From Syntrophomonadaceae bacterium (GTDB lineage: Bacteria; Bacillota; Syntrophomonadia; Syntrophomonadales; Syntrophomonadaceae), in assembly GCA_012515055.1 (NCBI GenBank), contig JAAYZA010000124.1, positions 1-64,000 of the forward strand: a stretch of DNA of 64,000 nt. The letters are read 5' to 3'. Shown in pieces: positions 54,444 through 62,922 of this stretch; positions within the stretch are counted from its first letter, which is position 1, and each line of letters opens with the position of its first letter. The notes under the pieces were generated by a model. It worked only from the letters and a program-made list of their open reading frames with translations, was not told the origin of the DNA and did not search any database. Both the position numbers and the translations under genes were made by a program.

Positions 54444-55790
54444 ATGTCAGATATCATTAAATGGCAGTATCAGCAGAAACTGATAACCGCAGACCAGGCC
54501 GCCCAATTAGTTAAATCAGGGGATATGGTGCAGTATAGTGAGTTCGCTATGTTTCCCAATATTCTAGATGAAGCCCTGGCCAAACGGATCGACGAACTTG
54601 AAAACGTAAATATCAGAAGCATTAGTTTTACGCAGGTGCCGAAACCGGTTGCTGCCGACCCGGAACGCCGGCATTTTTTCATGGAAGATTATCATTTCAG
54701 TGCCGTTTCCAGACATTTACACGATCAGGACCTTTGTAACTATATCCCCTTTACTTACCATCAGGGGCCCCGGGCAATTAGAAAATATGTCGATATAGAT
54801 GTTTCTTTCATTATGGTTGGTGCCATGGATGCCCGCGGATTTTTTAATCTGGGTACATCTAATTCAGTGACACCTGCGGCTCTGGATAAAAGTAAAATAA
54901 TCGTTTTAGAAGTAAACGAATCTGTTCCTTTGTGTTTGGGAGGCAATCAGGAATCCATCCATTTATCTTCAGTGGACTTTATAGTGGAAGGTGACAACCG
55001 TCCTCTCATACAGCTGCCAAAAGTGCCGACCACCGCAACGGATGAAAAAATTGCTGCCATCATAATGGAGGAGATAGAAGATGGATCCTGCCTGCAGTTG
55101 GGCATCGGCGGACTGCCCAATGCGGTGGGGGAGTTGATTGCAAAAAGTGATCTTAAAGATCTGGGTGTCCACACAGAAATGCTGGTAGATTCATATGTTG
55201 ATTTATATAACCAGGGAATGATCTCCGGAGCCAGGAAAACCATTGATAAGAATAAAATGGTCTATACATTTGCCATGGGTACCAACAAGGTATATGATTT
55301 CCTGGACAACAATCCTTTTTGTGCTTCCTATCCGGCTAATTACACCAACGACCCCCGGATCATAGGGTTGAATGATAAAGTGGTGGCCATTAATAATTGT
55401 CTGGAAGTTGATCTGTTTACGCAGGTTTGTTCAGAATCCGCCGGCACCAGGCAAATTTCGGGTACCGGGGGACAATTGGATTTTATTTTTGGAGCCTTCA
55501 ATTCCCATGGGGGCAAAGGATTAATTTGCATGAATTCGACTTATACCGATAAGAAGGGGCAGATGCATTCACGGATAAAACCAACTTTATCACCGGGAGC
55601 AATCGTAACCGTGCCTCGTTCAATGAACCAATATATCGTGACAGAATACGGCATTGCTCAATTTAAAGGCAAGTCGACCTGGCAGAGGGCGGAAGCGTTA
55701 ATTGGTATAGCTCATCCGGATTTCAGGGATGATTTGATCAAAGCAGCCCAGGAAATGAAAATCTGGCGGGCGACTAATAAAATAGACTAG
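54444..55790 (+). CDS. Acetyl-CoA hydrolase/transferase family CoA-transferase (copy 2)
   Basis: The 448-residue protein is a co-linear paralogue of the product at 42578-43924, without gaps when the two are read side by side. It keeps the same motifs: GGNQESIH, LQLGIGGLPNAVG, the catalytic glutamate in VHTEM, SGTGGQLDF and GAFNSHGGKG. It has its own promoter and a ribosome site GGAGGAG. Having two copies on separate promoters implies different expression or substrate preference, e.g. acetate versus butyrate flux. Confidence 0.9.
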   Translation: MSDIIKWQYQQKLITADQAAQLVKSGDMVQYSEFAMFPNILDEALAKRIDELENVNIRSISFTQVPKPVAADPERRHFFMEDYHFSAVSRHLHDQDLCNYIPFTYHQGPRAIRKYVDIDVSFIMVGAMDARGFFNLGTSNSVTPAALDKSKIIVLEVNESVPLCLGGNQESIHLSSVDFIVEGDNRPLIQLPKVPTTATDEKIAAIIMEEIEDGSCLQLGIGGLPNAVGELIAKSDLKDLGVHTEMLVDSYVDLYNQGMISGARKTIDKNKMVYTFAMGTNKVYDFLDNNPFCASYPANYTNDPRIIGLNDKVVAINNCLEVDLFTQVCSESAGTRQISGTGGQLDFIFGAFNSHGGKGLICMNSTYTDKKGQMHSRIKPTLSPGAIVTVPRSMNQYIVTEYGIAQFKGKSTWQRAEALIGIAHPDFRDDLIKAAQEMKIWRATNKID

Positions 55791-55814
55791 AGTTTTTAAA
55801 GATTTGTTTCAATA

Positions 55815-55842
55815 TTGAACCCGACCCAAAGTATGGTAGAAT
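55815..55842 (+). promoter_or_regulatory. Promoter of ferritin-like peptide
   Basis: TTGAAC (55815-55820) and TAGAAT (55837-55842) are 16 bp apart, with TG one base before the -10. Confidence 0.6.
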
Positions 55843-55880
55843 TTATTAATATGAATCATGCCAGGGAAGAGGGGGATAAG

Positions 55881-56072
55881 ATGTCAATTATTGAAGCAAT
55901 GAAGCTGGCCATTGAGGAAGAAGCCAGGGCGGCCAGAAGATACAGGGAATTAGCCGAAATGGCCGAGGATAATGAAACCAGATTGCTGTTTGAACAGCTG
56001 GCACTGGAGGAAGATGCCCACTATAAGAAATTAAGTGAAAGGTTGAAGGCCTTGAAGTTAATGGGGGATTGA
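55881..56072 (+). CDS. Ferritin-like (rubrerythrin half) small protein
   Basis: The 63-residue protein has two helices with the ferritin-like metal pattern: EEEARAARRYRELAE in the first and FEQLALEEDAHYKKL in the second. It is half the size of a rubrerythrin four-helix domain, so it would need to dimerise to form a di-iron site. It starts at ATG 55881 after AGAGGGGGA. Its own promoter precedes it. Confidence 0.65.
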   Translation: MSIIEAMKLAIEEEARAARRYRELAEMAEDNETRLLFEQLALEEDAHYKKLSERLKALKLMGD

Positions 56073-56100
56073 CCAGTATCCAGAGCCCGCAGGCAGCAGT

Positions 56101-57417
56101 TCATCCCAGCAGGAAACTGCTGAGGAGTATAATGACGAATATTAGTGCCAGTGGAATTACAGAGATGAGCAGGTCCTTTTTGGCCTGCTTATCTTCTTTA
56201 TTTTGCAGATACTCACCGAGCAGATGGGTACAGTAGACAACATTTCCGGAAAACAAGAGCACAAATATCAATTGTATCCATCCGGGAACAGCATGATAGG
56301 CATCAACAGCCATGGCTTTCCACAGGGAGTGACTGTAGTAAGCTATAACAATGAATTCAATGGCAGCCGCTGACATCTGGAAGATAAGGCTTTGCTTCTG
56401 CAAGGTAGCATTTATCTCCAGCAAATCCCGGATTTTTTCCTGGGTATTTATATTCTGGCGGCTGTTCATGATCTGGACCTTGCTTTCCACTACATCAATA
56501 GCGGCCTGATGGTTTTGCAGGGAAATATCCAGTGCGGCAGAATTATTCTGTAAATGATCCAGACGCAAATTGAAAGGTGCCAGTATCTTATCAATCAATC
56601 CCGGGCCGGGGAGCAGGGCCTTTTCTTCTTCCAACTGGCGGGCGATAGCGGTAATCTGCGGTTTTATCCGGCGTATACCTTCAATTATCACATTTTTATT
56701 GCCGGCGGTGATCCCATATGATTTAGCCAGTTCATTTAATTGGGATTCCAGATCTTCTACCTGTTTCAGCTGGCTTTGCCGGGAGACCAGATCAGTATGC
56801 AAAATCACACTCAACCTTTTATCCAGAGCTTGTGTCTGCTTTTCGATGGCCATATGGCGTTCCCGATATAGATTGTCGATTAGATTTAATTGCAAAAGGC
56901 TGGCTTCGATTATGGGAAGGCCGCCGGCAAGAAATTTCTCGCTGATTTCATCCATCTCTGTCATCATACAAAGATACTGGGCATGCCCCCGGGGCCAGAA
57001 TAATGTCTGCCGGGTTAAAACTCCGTTGATCATTTTTATTTGCAATGCTGCTTTTTTGTTTTTTAGCAGGCTGGCTTTTAGCTGGTCATAATCCTCATCA
57101 TATGCGGCCCACACAGTAACTCTGCCCAAGAGATTATCAGTGTTCAGCATCGCTGCTGTTTCCAGCTCCTGTAATAAAGCTTCGTTATCTGCCGGGGGAT
57201 AATCATTTCCTGACAAACGCACTGCCAGAATATTAATCTTATTATTTTTTAATTGCAAGAAACAGCTGCGGTCCTGCTCATCTGTGCTGTCCTGGCCCTG
57301 GATGCCCGAAGAGGATTGGCAGTAAATGCCGCGTTCCTGCAGGCGATTTTGAAAATCGACAATATACTCCGCGTCCTCTTCCAGATAAAAATAATAACGT
57401 ATCAGATCTAAAGACAA
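56101..57417 (-). CDS. Coiled-coil protein with three C-terminal membrane helices
   Basis: The 438-residue protein matches no family I recognise. The first ~160 residues are mixed alpha/beta, residues of about 190-340 are charged heptad-like helices (e.g. DLVSRQSQLKQVEDLESQL), and the C-terminus has three membrane segments (FQMSAAAIEFIVIAYYSHSL; WIQLIFVLLFSGNVVYC; LISVIPLALIFVIILLSSFLL). A soluble sensory or dynamin-like scaffold in the cytoplasm is plausible but speculative. It uses a TTG start after GGGGGGGCC and lies between unrelated genes, convergent with the ferritin-like gene. Confidence 0.6.
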   Translation of the reverse strand: MSLDLIRYYFYLEEDAEYIVDFQNRLQERGIYCQSSSGIQGQDSTDEQDRSCFLQLKNNKINILAVRLSGNDYPPADNEALLQELETAAMLNTDNLLGRVTVWAAYDEDYDQLKASLLKNKKAALQIKMINGVLTRQTLFWPRGHAQYLCMMTEMDEISEKFLAGGLPIIEASLLQLNLIDNLYRERHMAIEKQTQALDKRLSVILHTDLVSRQSQLKQVEDLESQLNELAKSYGITAGNKNVIIEGIRRIKPQITAIARQLEEEKALLPGPGLIDKILAPFNLRLDHLQNNSAALDISLQNHQAAIDVVESKVQIMNSRQNINTQEKIRDLLEINATLQKQSLIFQMSAAAIEFIVIAYYSHSLWKAMAVDAYHAVPGWIQLIFVLLFSGNVVYCTHLLGEYLQNKEDKQAKKDLLISVIPLALIFVIILLSSFLLG

Positions 57418-57840
57418 TGGCGGCCCCCCCGTTTTAATTGCAATAATGGCTTTATTTTAGCACAAATAGAACATAATGTAAGAAATTATAAAAGTTTCGG
57501 GGTGAATATATCGTGCAAATATTTAATCGGCATGCTAATATGTATATAGCATTACCATAATATGGATGATGGTATAACCATTGGAAGAATATTATCCCAA
57601 TTTTAAATTATGGCCGGATTTTACAAATAATGCTCAACAGGAACCCTAAAAAACATGGTCAGATGAATCGCATCAATTTTTCCCTGCCCTGCTCTATCTC
57701 TCAATCATTTTCACGCCTATTTAAAGGGATGGTTAATACTGTAGAAGACTAGTCATATTGCCGTATGGCTGGTTTCGCATTCTTATGTCATAGTACGGCA
57801 GCAGCATATTGGCAATTGTCAGTACAAATGGAGAGAAGCA
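57418..57840. other. Intergenic region before the prepilin cluster
   Basis: No gene is seen in about 420 bp. It is AT-rich and has a 13-bp dyad ATGGT-ATA-ACCAT (57569-57581). The promoter of the prepilin genes on the plus strand and that of the membrane protein on the minus strand must be here but I could not place either reliably. Confidence 0.4.
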
Positions 57841-58257
57841 GTGTTAAAGGCAAGTAAATTCTTTAAATTAATCCCTGAAGACAATAAGGGCACTTCCTTG
57901 CTGGAAGTTCTGGCTGCCCTGGTTATTGTTGTACTTATTTTGCAGTTATTCCATATCATTTTATTTTCTGCCGATCAAACCCGGTTATCGGGACATATTA
58001 CTTCCGCCAGCTATTATGCGGTGTCTTTGATAGAGTCTGTAAGGGCTGAAGGGAATGACAGCGGCTGTTATCAGATAGGTGTCGGGGATAGTTTTAACGG
58101 AATTTCGGCTCCGGCAGGGATGCAGACCTGTTTATCAATTACCCCGCTGGAGGAAAGTCCGCTTTTATTTTTCATAGAAGTTGAAGTCAGCTGGATGGAC
58201 AAAGGGGTGCCGCGGCAGTTGGAAATAGCCAGTATTTTTCGAAGGGAACCTATGTGA
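57841..58257 (+). CDS. PilV-like prepilin
   Basis: The 138-residue protein has a prepilin leader ending in NKG followed by TSLLEVLAALVIVVLILQLF, with Glu5 of the mature helix. The rest is a short globular domain. It starts with GTG after GGAGAGAAG. It begins a set of three minor pilin-like genes; no assembly ATPase, PilC or peptidase gene is present in the window. Confidence 0.75.
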   Translation: MLKASKFFKLIPEDNKGTSLLEVLAALVIVVLILQLFHIILFSADQTRLSGHITSASYYAVSLIESVRAEGNDSGCYQIGVGDSFNGISAPAGMQTCLSITPLEESPLLFFIEVEVSWMDKGVPRQLEIASIFRREPM

Positions 58258-58258
58258 T

Positions 58259-58696
58259 ATGGATGGGGAAAAAGGCATGACAGCCGTAGAAGTTCTTCTT
58301 ACACTGGCATTATGGGTCATCATCATGGCATTGCTTTTAGCCATCCTTTTTTTCATGGCCCGGGGATATGAAGCCAGTGCCAGGGGGCTGGATGCCCAGT
58401 ACAGTGCGCGCATGGTGGTTTTTAATATCAACAGGGATATCAGGAAGACTGAGACCATAGAACTTATAGGCAATGAAAAAATTATTTGCCGGGATAAGGA
58501 TACCAGTGTTTCTTATTATATGGAAAAGGGAATCGTATACCGTCACGGCAAAGCTAAAATACCAATTGCGGAAAAAGTACTAAATTTGCGCTTTGATTGT
58601 CGGGATCAGTTAATTTATTATTCTGTTGCCACGGGTGATACCGATCACCAATATAATCTGGAAATCGTCTGCTGTCCCAGAAGATTGTTAGATTGA
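58259..58696 (+). CDS. PilW-like prepilin
   Basis: The 145-residue protein has a short leader ending in EKG and a helix MTAVEVLLTLALWVIIMALLL with the conserved Glu5. The start at 58259 is one base after the previous stop, so it is coupled to the PilV-like gene. The globular part has a Cys pair (ICRDK and FDCRD). Confidence 0.75.
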   Translation: MDGEKGMTAVEVLLTLALWVIIMALLLAILFFMARGYEASARGLDAQYSARMVVFNINRDIRKTETIELIGNEKIICRDKDTSVSYYMEKGIVYRHGKAKIPIAEKVLNLRFDCRDQLIYYSVATGDTDHQYNLEIVCCPRRLLD

Positions 58697-58715
58697 TGGG
58701 TATTGGGTGGTTTAA

Positions 58716-59228
58716 ATGCAGTTAAATGACCAAAAAGGTAGTATTCTAGTTTATTCTCTGCTGCTGCTGGTCTTTATGATCGCAATCTGTCTGGCCATGC
58801 AGAACTCTGCTATTTTGGAATATAAAATGAGTCTGTATGAACATCGGTCCAACCAGGCAAGGGAACTGGCTGAAGCAGCTGCCTGGATGACTCTGGAAGA
58901 AATAAACGAGATTTTACTGGCTGATTTTATTTATGAAAAAGAATTGCCCCGGCAAATCTCCCTGGCAGACGATTATATGGTTTTGGCCGGAGAAATGAAT
59001 ACTAATATCAGCAAAATTCAACTTGAACAGCAAACCCTTGATTATTGCATTTATAGCTATTCCAGCCAGGGTAGTTATAAAGGGGCGCAGAAAAACCTTT
59101 TTGTTGAAGTGCAAATATGTTTCGATGAATATTATGTCATAATCCCTGACCAGCCGATGATCTTCGTTTTTCGTGAATTTACCGATCGGGGCAGGTTTGT
59201 TTCTTTTGAAGAAATCAAGGAAACATGA
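58716..59228 (+). CDS. PilX-like protein
   Basis: This 170-residue protein begins with a short leader (MQLNDQKG) and a hydrophobic helix (SILVYSLLLLVFMIAICLAMQ) without the Glu5, which is the PilX-type arrangement. Then comes ARELAEAAAWMTLEE, which resembles PilX N-terminal repeats. It is 19 bp after the PilW-like gene and ends the trio. Confidence 0.7.
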   Translation: MQLNDQKGSILVYSLLLLVFMIAICLAMQNSAILEYKMSLYEHRSNQARELAEAAAWMTLEEINEILLADFIYEKELPRQISLADDYMVLAGEMNTNISKIQLEQQTLDYCIYSYSSQGSYKGAQKNLFVEVQICFDEYYVIIPDQPMIFVFREFTDRGRFVSFEEIKET

Positions 59229-59305
59229 CACCGTGCTAATATGGTGTTTTACCGGGCAGGCTGGCTAGAAAGCCCGAAGTAATTGATATTTTCCTGTCGA
59301 TTCAT

Positions 59306-59325
59306 GCACCTGCCGGCACCTGCCG
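59306..59325 (+). repeat. Two tandem 10-bp repeats
   Basis: The unit GCACCTGCCG occurs twice without a gap (59306-59315 and 59316-59325), in the non-coding stretch after the prepilin genes. Confidence 0.6.
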
Positions 59326-59358
59326 GCAAACCAAAGGAAAGTTTTCCAATCAGCAAAT

Positions 59359-59415
59359 ACAAATCCGGGTAAAGAATCTGCCGGCAGATAAATCAGACCG
59401 GGGATTTGTTTTTTT
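59359..59415 (+). terminator. rho-independent terminator after prepilin genes
   Basis: ACAAATCC (59359-59366) pairs with GGATTTGT (59402-59409) and runs into seven T. The loop itself holds a perfect ATCTGCC/GGCAGAT inner hairpin. Confidence 0.75.
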
Positions 59416-59444
59416 GCCGATAATTTTTAAATGTTTGCAGGTAT

Positions 59445-59474
59445 TAGACTTATTATCGGCAGTCATGATAAAAT
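59445..59474 (+). promoter_or_regulatory. Promoter of the SMS pair
   Basis: TAGACT (59445-59450) and TAAAAT (59469-59474) are 18 bp apart, with TG one base before the -10. Confidence 0.5.
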
Positions 59475-59510
59475 GAATAAAAATTATAGTTAAAACCAAG
59501 GAGGACAGAC

Positions 59511-60248
59511 ATGCTGCGCCTGGAAAATCTATCATTTTCTGTTCACAACAATGGTGAAAGCAAATTGATCATATCCGATATCAATCTGGAGTTTAAACGA
59601 GGAAAATTGTACGGCATCACTGGTCCCAACGGCGGGGGCAAGACGACTCTGGCCAAGGTTATCATGGGGATCCTGCCGCATAGTTCCGGACATATCTATC
59701 TGGATGACAAAGATATCAGTCTGACCAATATAACGGAACGGGCCAATCTTGGTCTGGCTTATGCCTTTCAGCATCCCCCTCGTTTTAAGGGATTGACAAT
59801 TGAAGACCTGGTTAAGATTGCCCAGCCTAAATTGAGTAATCTTTCGGTCAGGAAAAAAATGCGTGATGTGGGTTTATGCCCCGAAGATTACCTGGAGCGG
59901 GATATGGGATCCGCTCTCAGCGGCGGGGAAATGAAGCGGATTGAAATTCTGCAGGTTTTAGCCCGTAATGCGAAATTGGCTATTTTTGATGAACCCGAAG
60001 CGGGTGTTGATTTATGGACGATTCAAAGGCTGGTGGATATTATTGTGAGCAAGTATCATAATAATCCTGAAGCGGCAGCAGTTTTGATCACTCACAACCG
60101 CAATATACTGCCCATGTGTGACGAGATCCTGGTCATTGAAGAAGGCAGGATAAAGCACCAGGGACAGAGGGATTTGGTCTGGCCGCTGATCAGGGATGAC
60201 ATAATATGTCAGGTACAAGATACATGTGGAGGGGAAGAAATTATATGA
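59511..60248 (+). CDS. SufC-like Fe-S assembly ATPase (SmsC-type)
   Basis: The 245-residue ABC ATPase has Walker A GPNGGGKTT, signature LSGGEMKR and Walker B LAIFDEPEAGVD, matching SufC. No SufS, SufU or SufE gene is adjacent. Together with the following SufB/D-like gene it forms the two-gene minimal arrangement described as SMS (SUF-like minimal system). The ATG follows AAGGAGG. Confidence 0.85.
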   Translation: MLRLENLSFSVHNNGESKLIISDINLEFKRGKLYGITGPNGGGKTTLAKVIMGILPHSSGHIYLDDKDISLTNITERANLGLAYAFQHPPRFKGLTIEDLVKIAQPKLSNLSVRKKMRDVGLCPEDYLERDMGSALSGGEMKRIEILQVLARNAKLAIFDEPEAGVDLWTIQRLVDIIVSKYHNNPEAAAVLITHNRNILPMCDEILVIEEGRIKHQGQRDLVWPLIRDDIICQVQDTCGGEEII

Positions 60249-61165
60249 AGCTGGAAGAACTGGACCAAAATTTACTCCATACCGTTAGCGATTTTAAAGA
60301 TATCCCCACCGGGGCAGTTAATATTAGAAAAGACGGTAAGCCCATATATAGACATTCATCGCCTAATATAGAAATAAAGACCGGTGAAGGCGGTGGATTG
60401 GTGGTAGAAATCAAGCCGGGGACCAAAAACGAGACCGTCCACGCGCCGGTGATTCTTACCCAAACAGGAATTGATGACAAAGTTTTCAATCAGTTTATTG
60501 TGGGGGAAAATGCTGATGTGACCATAATAGCTGGCTGCGGGATCCATAATGACAGTCATGGACGCTCGAGTCATGAAGGCCTCCACGAGATCATTGTCAA
60601 GGAGGGCGCCCGCTTGAAATATGTGGAAAAACACTATGGTGAAGGCGGCGGCACCGGGGAAAAGGTCCTCTATCCCACCACCAGGATCGAGGTAATGAAA
60701 AATGCGGTGGTGGAAATTGAAACGGTGCAAATCGAGGGTGTTGATGATACTGTAAGGGTGACTGAAGCCCATATCCATGAAAAGGGCAGTCTGAAAGTGA
60801 TGGAAAGGTTGATGACCAGCGGCCGGCAGAACGCAGTGTCCGATATCAAAATCTTTATTGAGGGTCAGGGAGGCAGCGGCCAGATCTTATCCCGTTCAGT
60901 GGGGAAAGACAACTCGACACAGGTGTTTAAAGCTGCATTAGTGGGCAGGAATGAATGCCAGGGTCATGTGGAATGTGATTCCATTATCATGGGCCAGGCG
61001 GTTATCAAGGCGGTGCCGGAATTGATAGCCGAGGACTCGGAAGCTGTCCTGACTCATGAAGCTGCCATCGGAAAGATCGCCGGGGAGCAGCTGATCAAGC
61101 TGATGTCACTGGGATTGACCGAAGAACAGGCAATCGATACGATTTTGGAAGGCTTTTTAAAATAG
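60245..61165 (+). CDS. SufB/SufD-like Fe-S scaffold (SmsB-type)
   Basis: This 306-residue protein is a beta-helix scaffold of the SufBD family, shorter than the 450-residue SufB. Motifs are IIVKEGARLKYVEKHYGEG, a GHVECDSIIMG region with a cysteine and the C-terminal HEAAIGKIAGEQLIKLMSLGLTEEQA typical of SufB C-termini. ATG 60245 follows GGAGGGGAAG and overlaps the end of the SufC gene by 4 bp. Confidence 0.85.
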   Translation: MKLEELDQNLLHTVSDFKDIPTGAVNIRKDGKPIYRHSSPNIEIKTGEGGGLVVEIKPGTKNETVHAPVILTQTGIDDKVFNQFIVGENADVTIIAGCGIHNDSHGRSSHEGLHEIIVKEGARLKYVEKHYGEGGGTGEKVLYPTTRIEVMKNAVVEIETVQIEGVDDTVRVTEAHIHEKGSLKVMERLMTSGRQNAVSDIKIFIEGQGGSGQILSRSVGKDNSTQVFKAALVGRNECQGHVECDSIIMGQAVIKAVPELIAEDSEAVLTHEAAIGKIAGEQLIKLMSLGLTEEQAIDTILEGFLK

Positions 61166-61186
61166 CATTGAATGGCGGTATAAGTG

Positions 61187-62104
61187 ATGAATATCAATTT
61201 GTTTAAAACCTATGTGCGGGTAGTGGAAACGCAAAATCTATCCCGGACCGCAGAAGAGTTTGGTTTGTCACAGCCGGCAGTAACCAAGCAGATCCAGGCA
61301 CTGGAAGATATATACGGGATCTTGCTCCTGGAACGTTCCGGACGCAAGCTGAAACCTACCGAGGCAGGGGAAACATTGTATGAACATGCCCGGGAAGTAC
61401 TCAAGGTCATGGACCGCACCGCAAAAGCCATGGAAGAGATATCGGACAGCCGCAAAGGCAGTTTATGCCTGGGTGCCAGTACTATCCCCGGCCAATATAT
61501 ATTGCCCTATATCATTAAAAATTTTAAAGACCGGATGCCCAATATTGCCATCAGCATGGATATAGCTGATACGGATAAGATTGTTAATCTGGTGGCAGAA
61601 CGGGAAATTGATGTAGGAATTGTGGGGGGCTGGGTCAATAATCGTAAAATAGAAGGCTATAGCTGGCTGGAGGATGACCTGGTGCTGATAGTGCCTGACA
61701 ATCATCGCCTGGCCGCGGAGGAAAACAGCGGCAAAGGTGTCAAAGTGACTGATTTGCTCCATGATAGATGGATCTTTCGCGAAAAGGGTTCAGGGACCAG
61801 AAAAGCTGCAGAAGAATTGCTCCTCAGCAATGGCATCAGGAATGATGCTTTAAACATTTATCTCGAAGCGGGAAGTACGGAAGCGGTACTGGCAGCAGTG
61901 GAAGCAGGGATGGGTATCGCTATAATTTCCAGCTGGGCGGTCAAAAGGCTGGAGGGGCAGCGCAGGATTAAAGACATCATAATCGATGATGCTGCCGCCA
62001 AAAGGTATTTTTATGTGATATACCCCAAACAGAAATCCCGGCGGAAATCAGTAGAGGCCTTTCTCGATTATCTGAAACAATTAGATGGGATCCCTGGCCC
62101 CTAA
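61187..62104 (+). CDS. LysR family transcriptional regulator
   Basis: The 306-residue protein has an N-terminal helix-turn-helix (FKTYVRVVETQNLSRTAEEFGLSQPAVTKQIQALE) and a C-terminal periplasmic-binding-like effector domain. The type resembles CysL/CbbR. It is 21 bp after the SmsB gene, and a possible GTG start is at 61184. It may regulate the SMS pair or a sulfur-related target; the effector is unknown. Confidence 0.85.
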   Translation: MNINLFKTYVRVVETQNLSRTAEEFGLSQPAVTKQIQALEDIYGILLLERSGRKLKPTEAGETLYEHAREVLKVMDRTAKAMEEISDSRKGSLCLGASTIPGQYILPYIIKNFKDRMPNIAISMDIADTDKIVNLVAEREIDVGIVGGWVNNRKIEGYSWLEDDLVLIVPDNHRLAAEENSGKGVKVTDLLHDRWIFREKGSGTRKAAEELLLSNGIRNDALNIYLEAGSTEAVLAAVEAGMGIAIISSWAVKRLEGQRRIKDIIIDDAAAKRYFYVIYPKQKSRRKSVEAFLDYLKQLDGIPGP

Positions 62105-62176
62105 GCAAAATCGCATATTTAAAGGATATTGCTGATGACCGGGATCACTTAAATGGAACGGATACTGATAATAACG

Positions 62177-62220
62177 GCCCCGCCTGACGTACTCAAGGAC
62201 GTTCCAATGGCGGGGCTTCT
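62177..62220 (+). terminator. Terminator-like hairpin after the LysR gene
   Basis: GCCCCGCC (62177-62184) and GGCGGGGC (62209-62216) form a strong 8-bp stem with an internal ACGT pair. The following T stretch is weak (TTCTTA). Confidence 0.55.
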
Positions 62221-62353
62221 TAGCTGCATTGATTGGTGAAGGTATTATCTGGTTTTATCTTTAGTTCTGCAGCCTCTTTCAGCTCCCGGTAAATAGCCCG
62301 GACCGCATATATTACGGCTATGGGAAAGTAAATAAAAGAAGCTTTTATTTTTC

Positions 62354-62381
62354 TTGATTTTATAAACCGAATGGATATAAT
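62354..62381 (+). promoter_or_regulatory. Promoter of polyamine operon
   Basis: TTGATT (62354-62359) and TATAAT (62376-62381) are separated by 16 bp, about 40 bp before the ATG. Confidence 0.6.
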
Positions 62382-62421
62382 AAATCTATTGTCTGCAAAT
62401 AAATACGCTGGGGGTATCGAT

Positions 62422-62880
62422 ATGTTGCCATTACCGAAAAAATTTTTTGTTACTGCTGCCTCAGCAGAAGGAAGAACAGAATTGACTGCTTTTGATGGAG
62501 CTTTGCTGAAAGCCCGGGTGGGAAACACCAATTTGCTCAGGGTCAGCAGCATACTTCCGCCAGGCTGTGAATTTTGTCCCGAATTGGTCATACCTGAGGG
62601 AGCATTGCTGCCCATTGCTTATGGTGCCATTACCAGCACCGAGCCGGGACAATTGATTGCCGCCGCCGTAGGGGTGGGGATAAAAAAGAATAGTTTTGGT
62701 GTGATAATGGAGTATTCCGGCCATTGCAGCAAATCCGAGGCTGAAGCTGAGGTCAGGCAAATGGTTGAAGAGGCTTTCCTGATCAGGGGCCTGGAATTGG
62801 ATGAAGTCAAAATTGCCAGTACTGAACATGTAGTGGAAAAGATCGGCTGTGCTTTTGCTGCTGTTCCGCTGTGGTACTAA
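62422..62880 (+). CDS. Pyruvoyl-dependent arginine decarboxylase
   Basis: This 152-residue proenzyme makes agmatine from arginine. The self-cleavage site is S42-S43 (LLRVSSILPPG), which would convert the second serine to the pyruvoyl group. PLPKKFFVTAA and AFDGALLKARVGNTN are typical. ATG 62422 follows GGGGG. With speE and speB it forms an arginine to agmatine to putrescine to spermidine route. Confidence 0.9.
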   Translation: MLPLPKKFFVTAASAEGRTELTAFDGALLKARVGNTNLLRVSSILPPGCEFCPELVIPEGALLPIAYGAITSTEPGQLIAAAVGVGIKKNSFGVIMEYSGHCSKSEAEAEVRQMVEEAFLIRGLELDEVKIASTEHVVEKIGCAFAAVPLWY

Positions 62881-62922
62881 TATCCTGTTCCTGGATGCAA
62901 TCCATATAAGGAGGAAATCAAA

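Larger units (their letters stand above)
62105..62421. other. Intergenic region before the polyamine genes
   Basis: The 317 bp hold the LysR terminator hairpin and the arginine decarboxylase promoter. A minus-strand reading frame (62220-62370) reads like protein but has no start codon. Confidence 0.4.

Noticed and set aside
62220-62370. Minus-strand open frame that reads like a small membrane protein (FIYFPIAVIYAVRAIYREL)
   Set aside because: It has no ATG, GTG or TTG start in the open stretch and lies between a terminator hairpin and the promoter of the next operon. It may be a decayed gene or chance.
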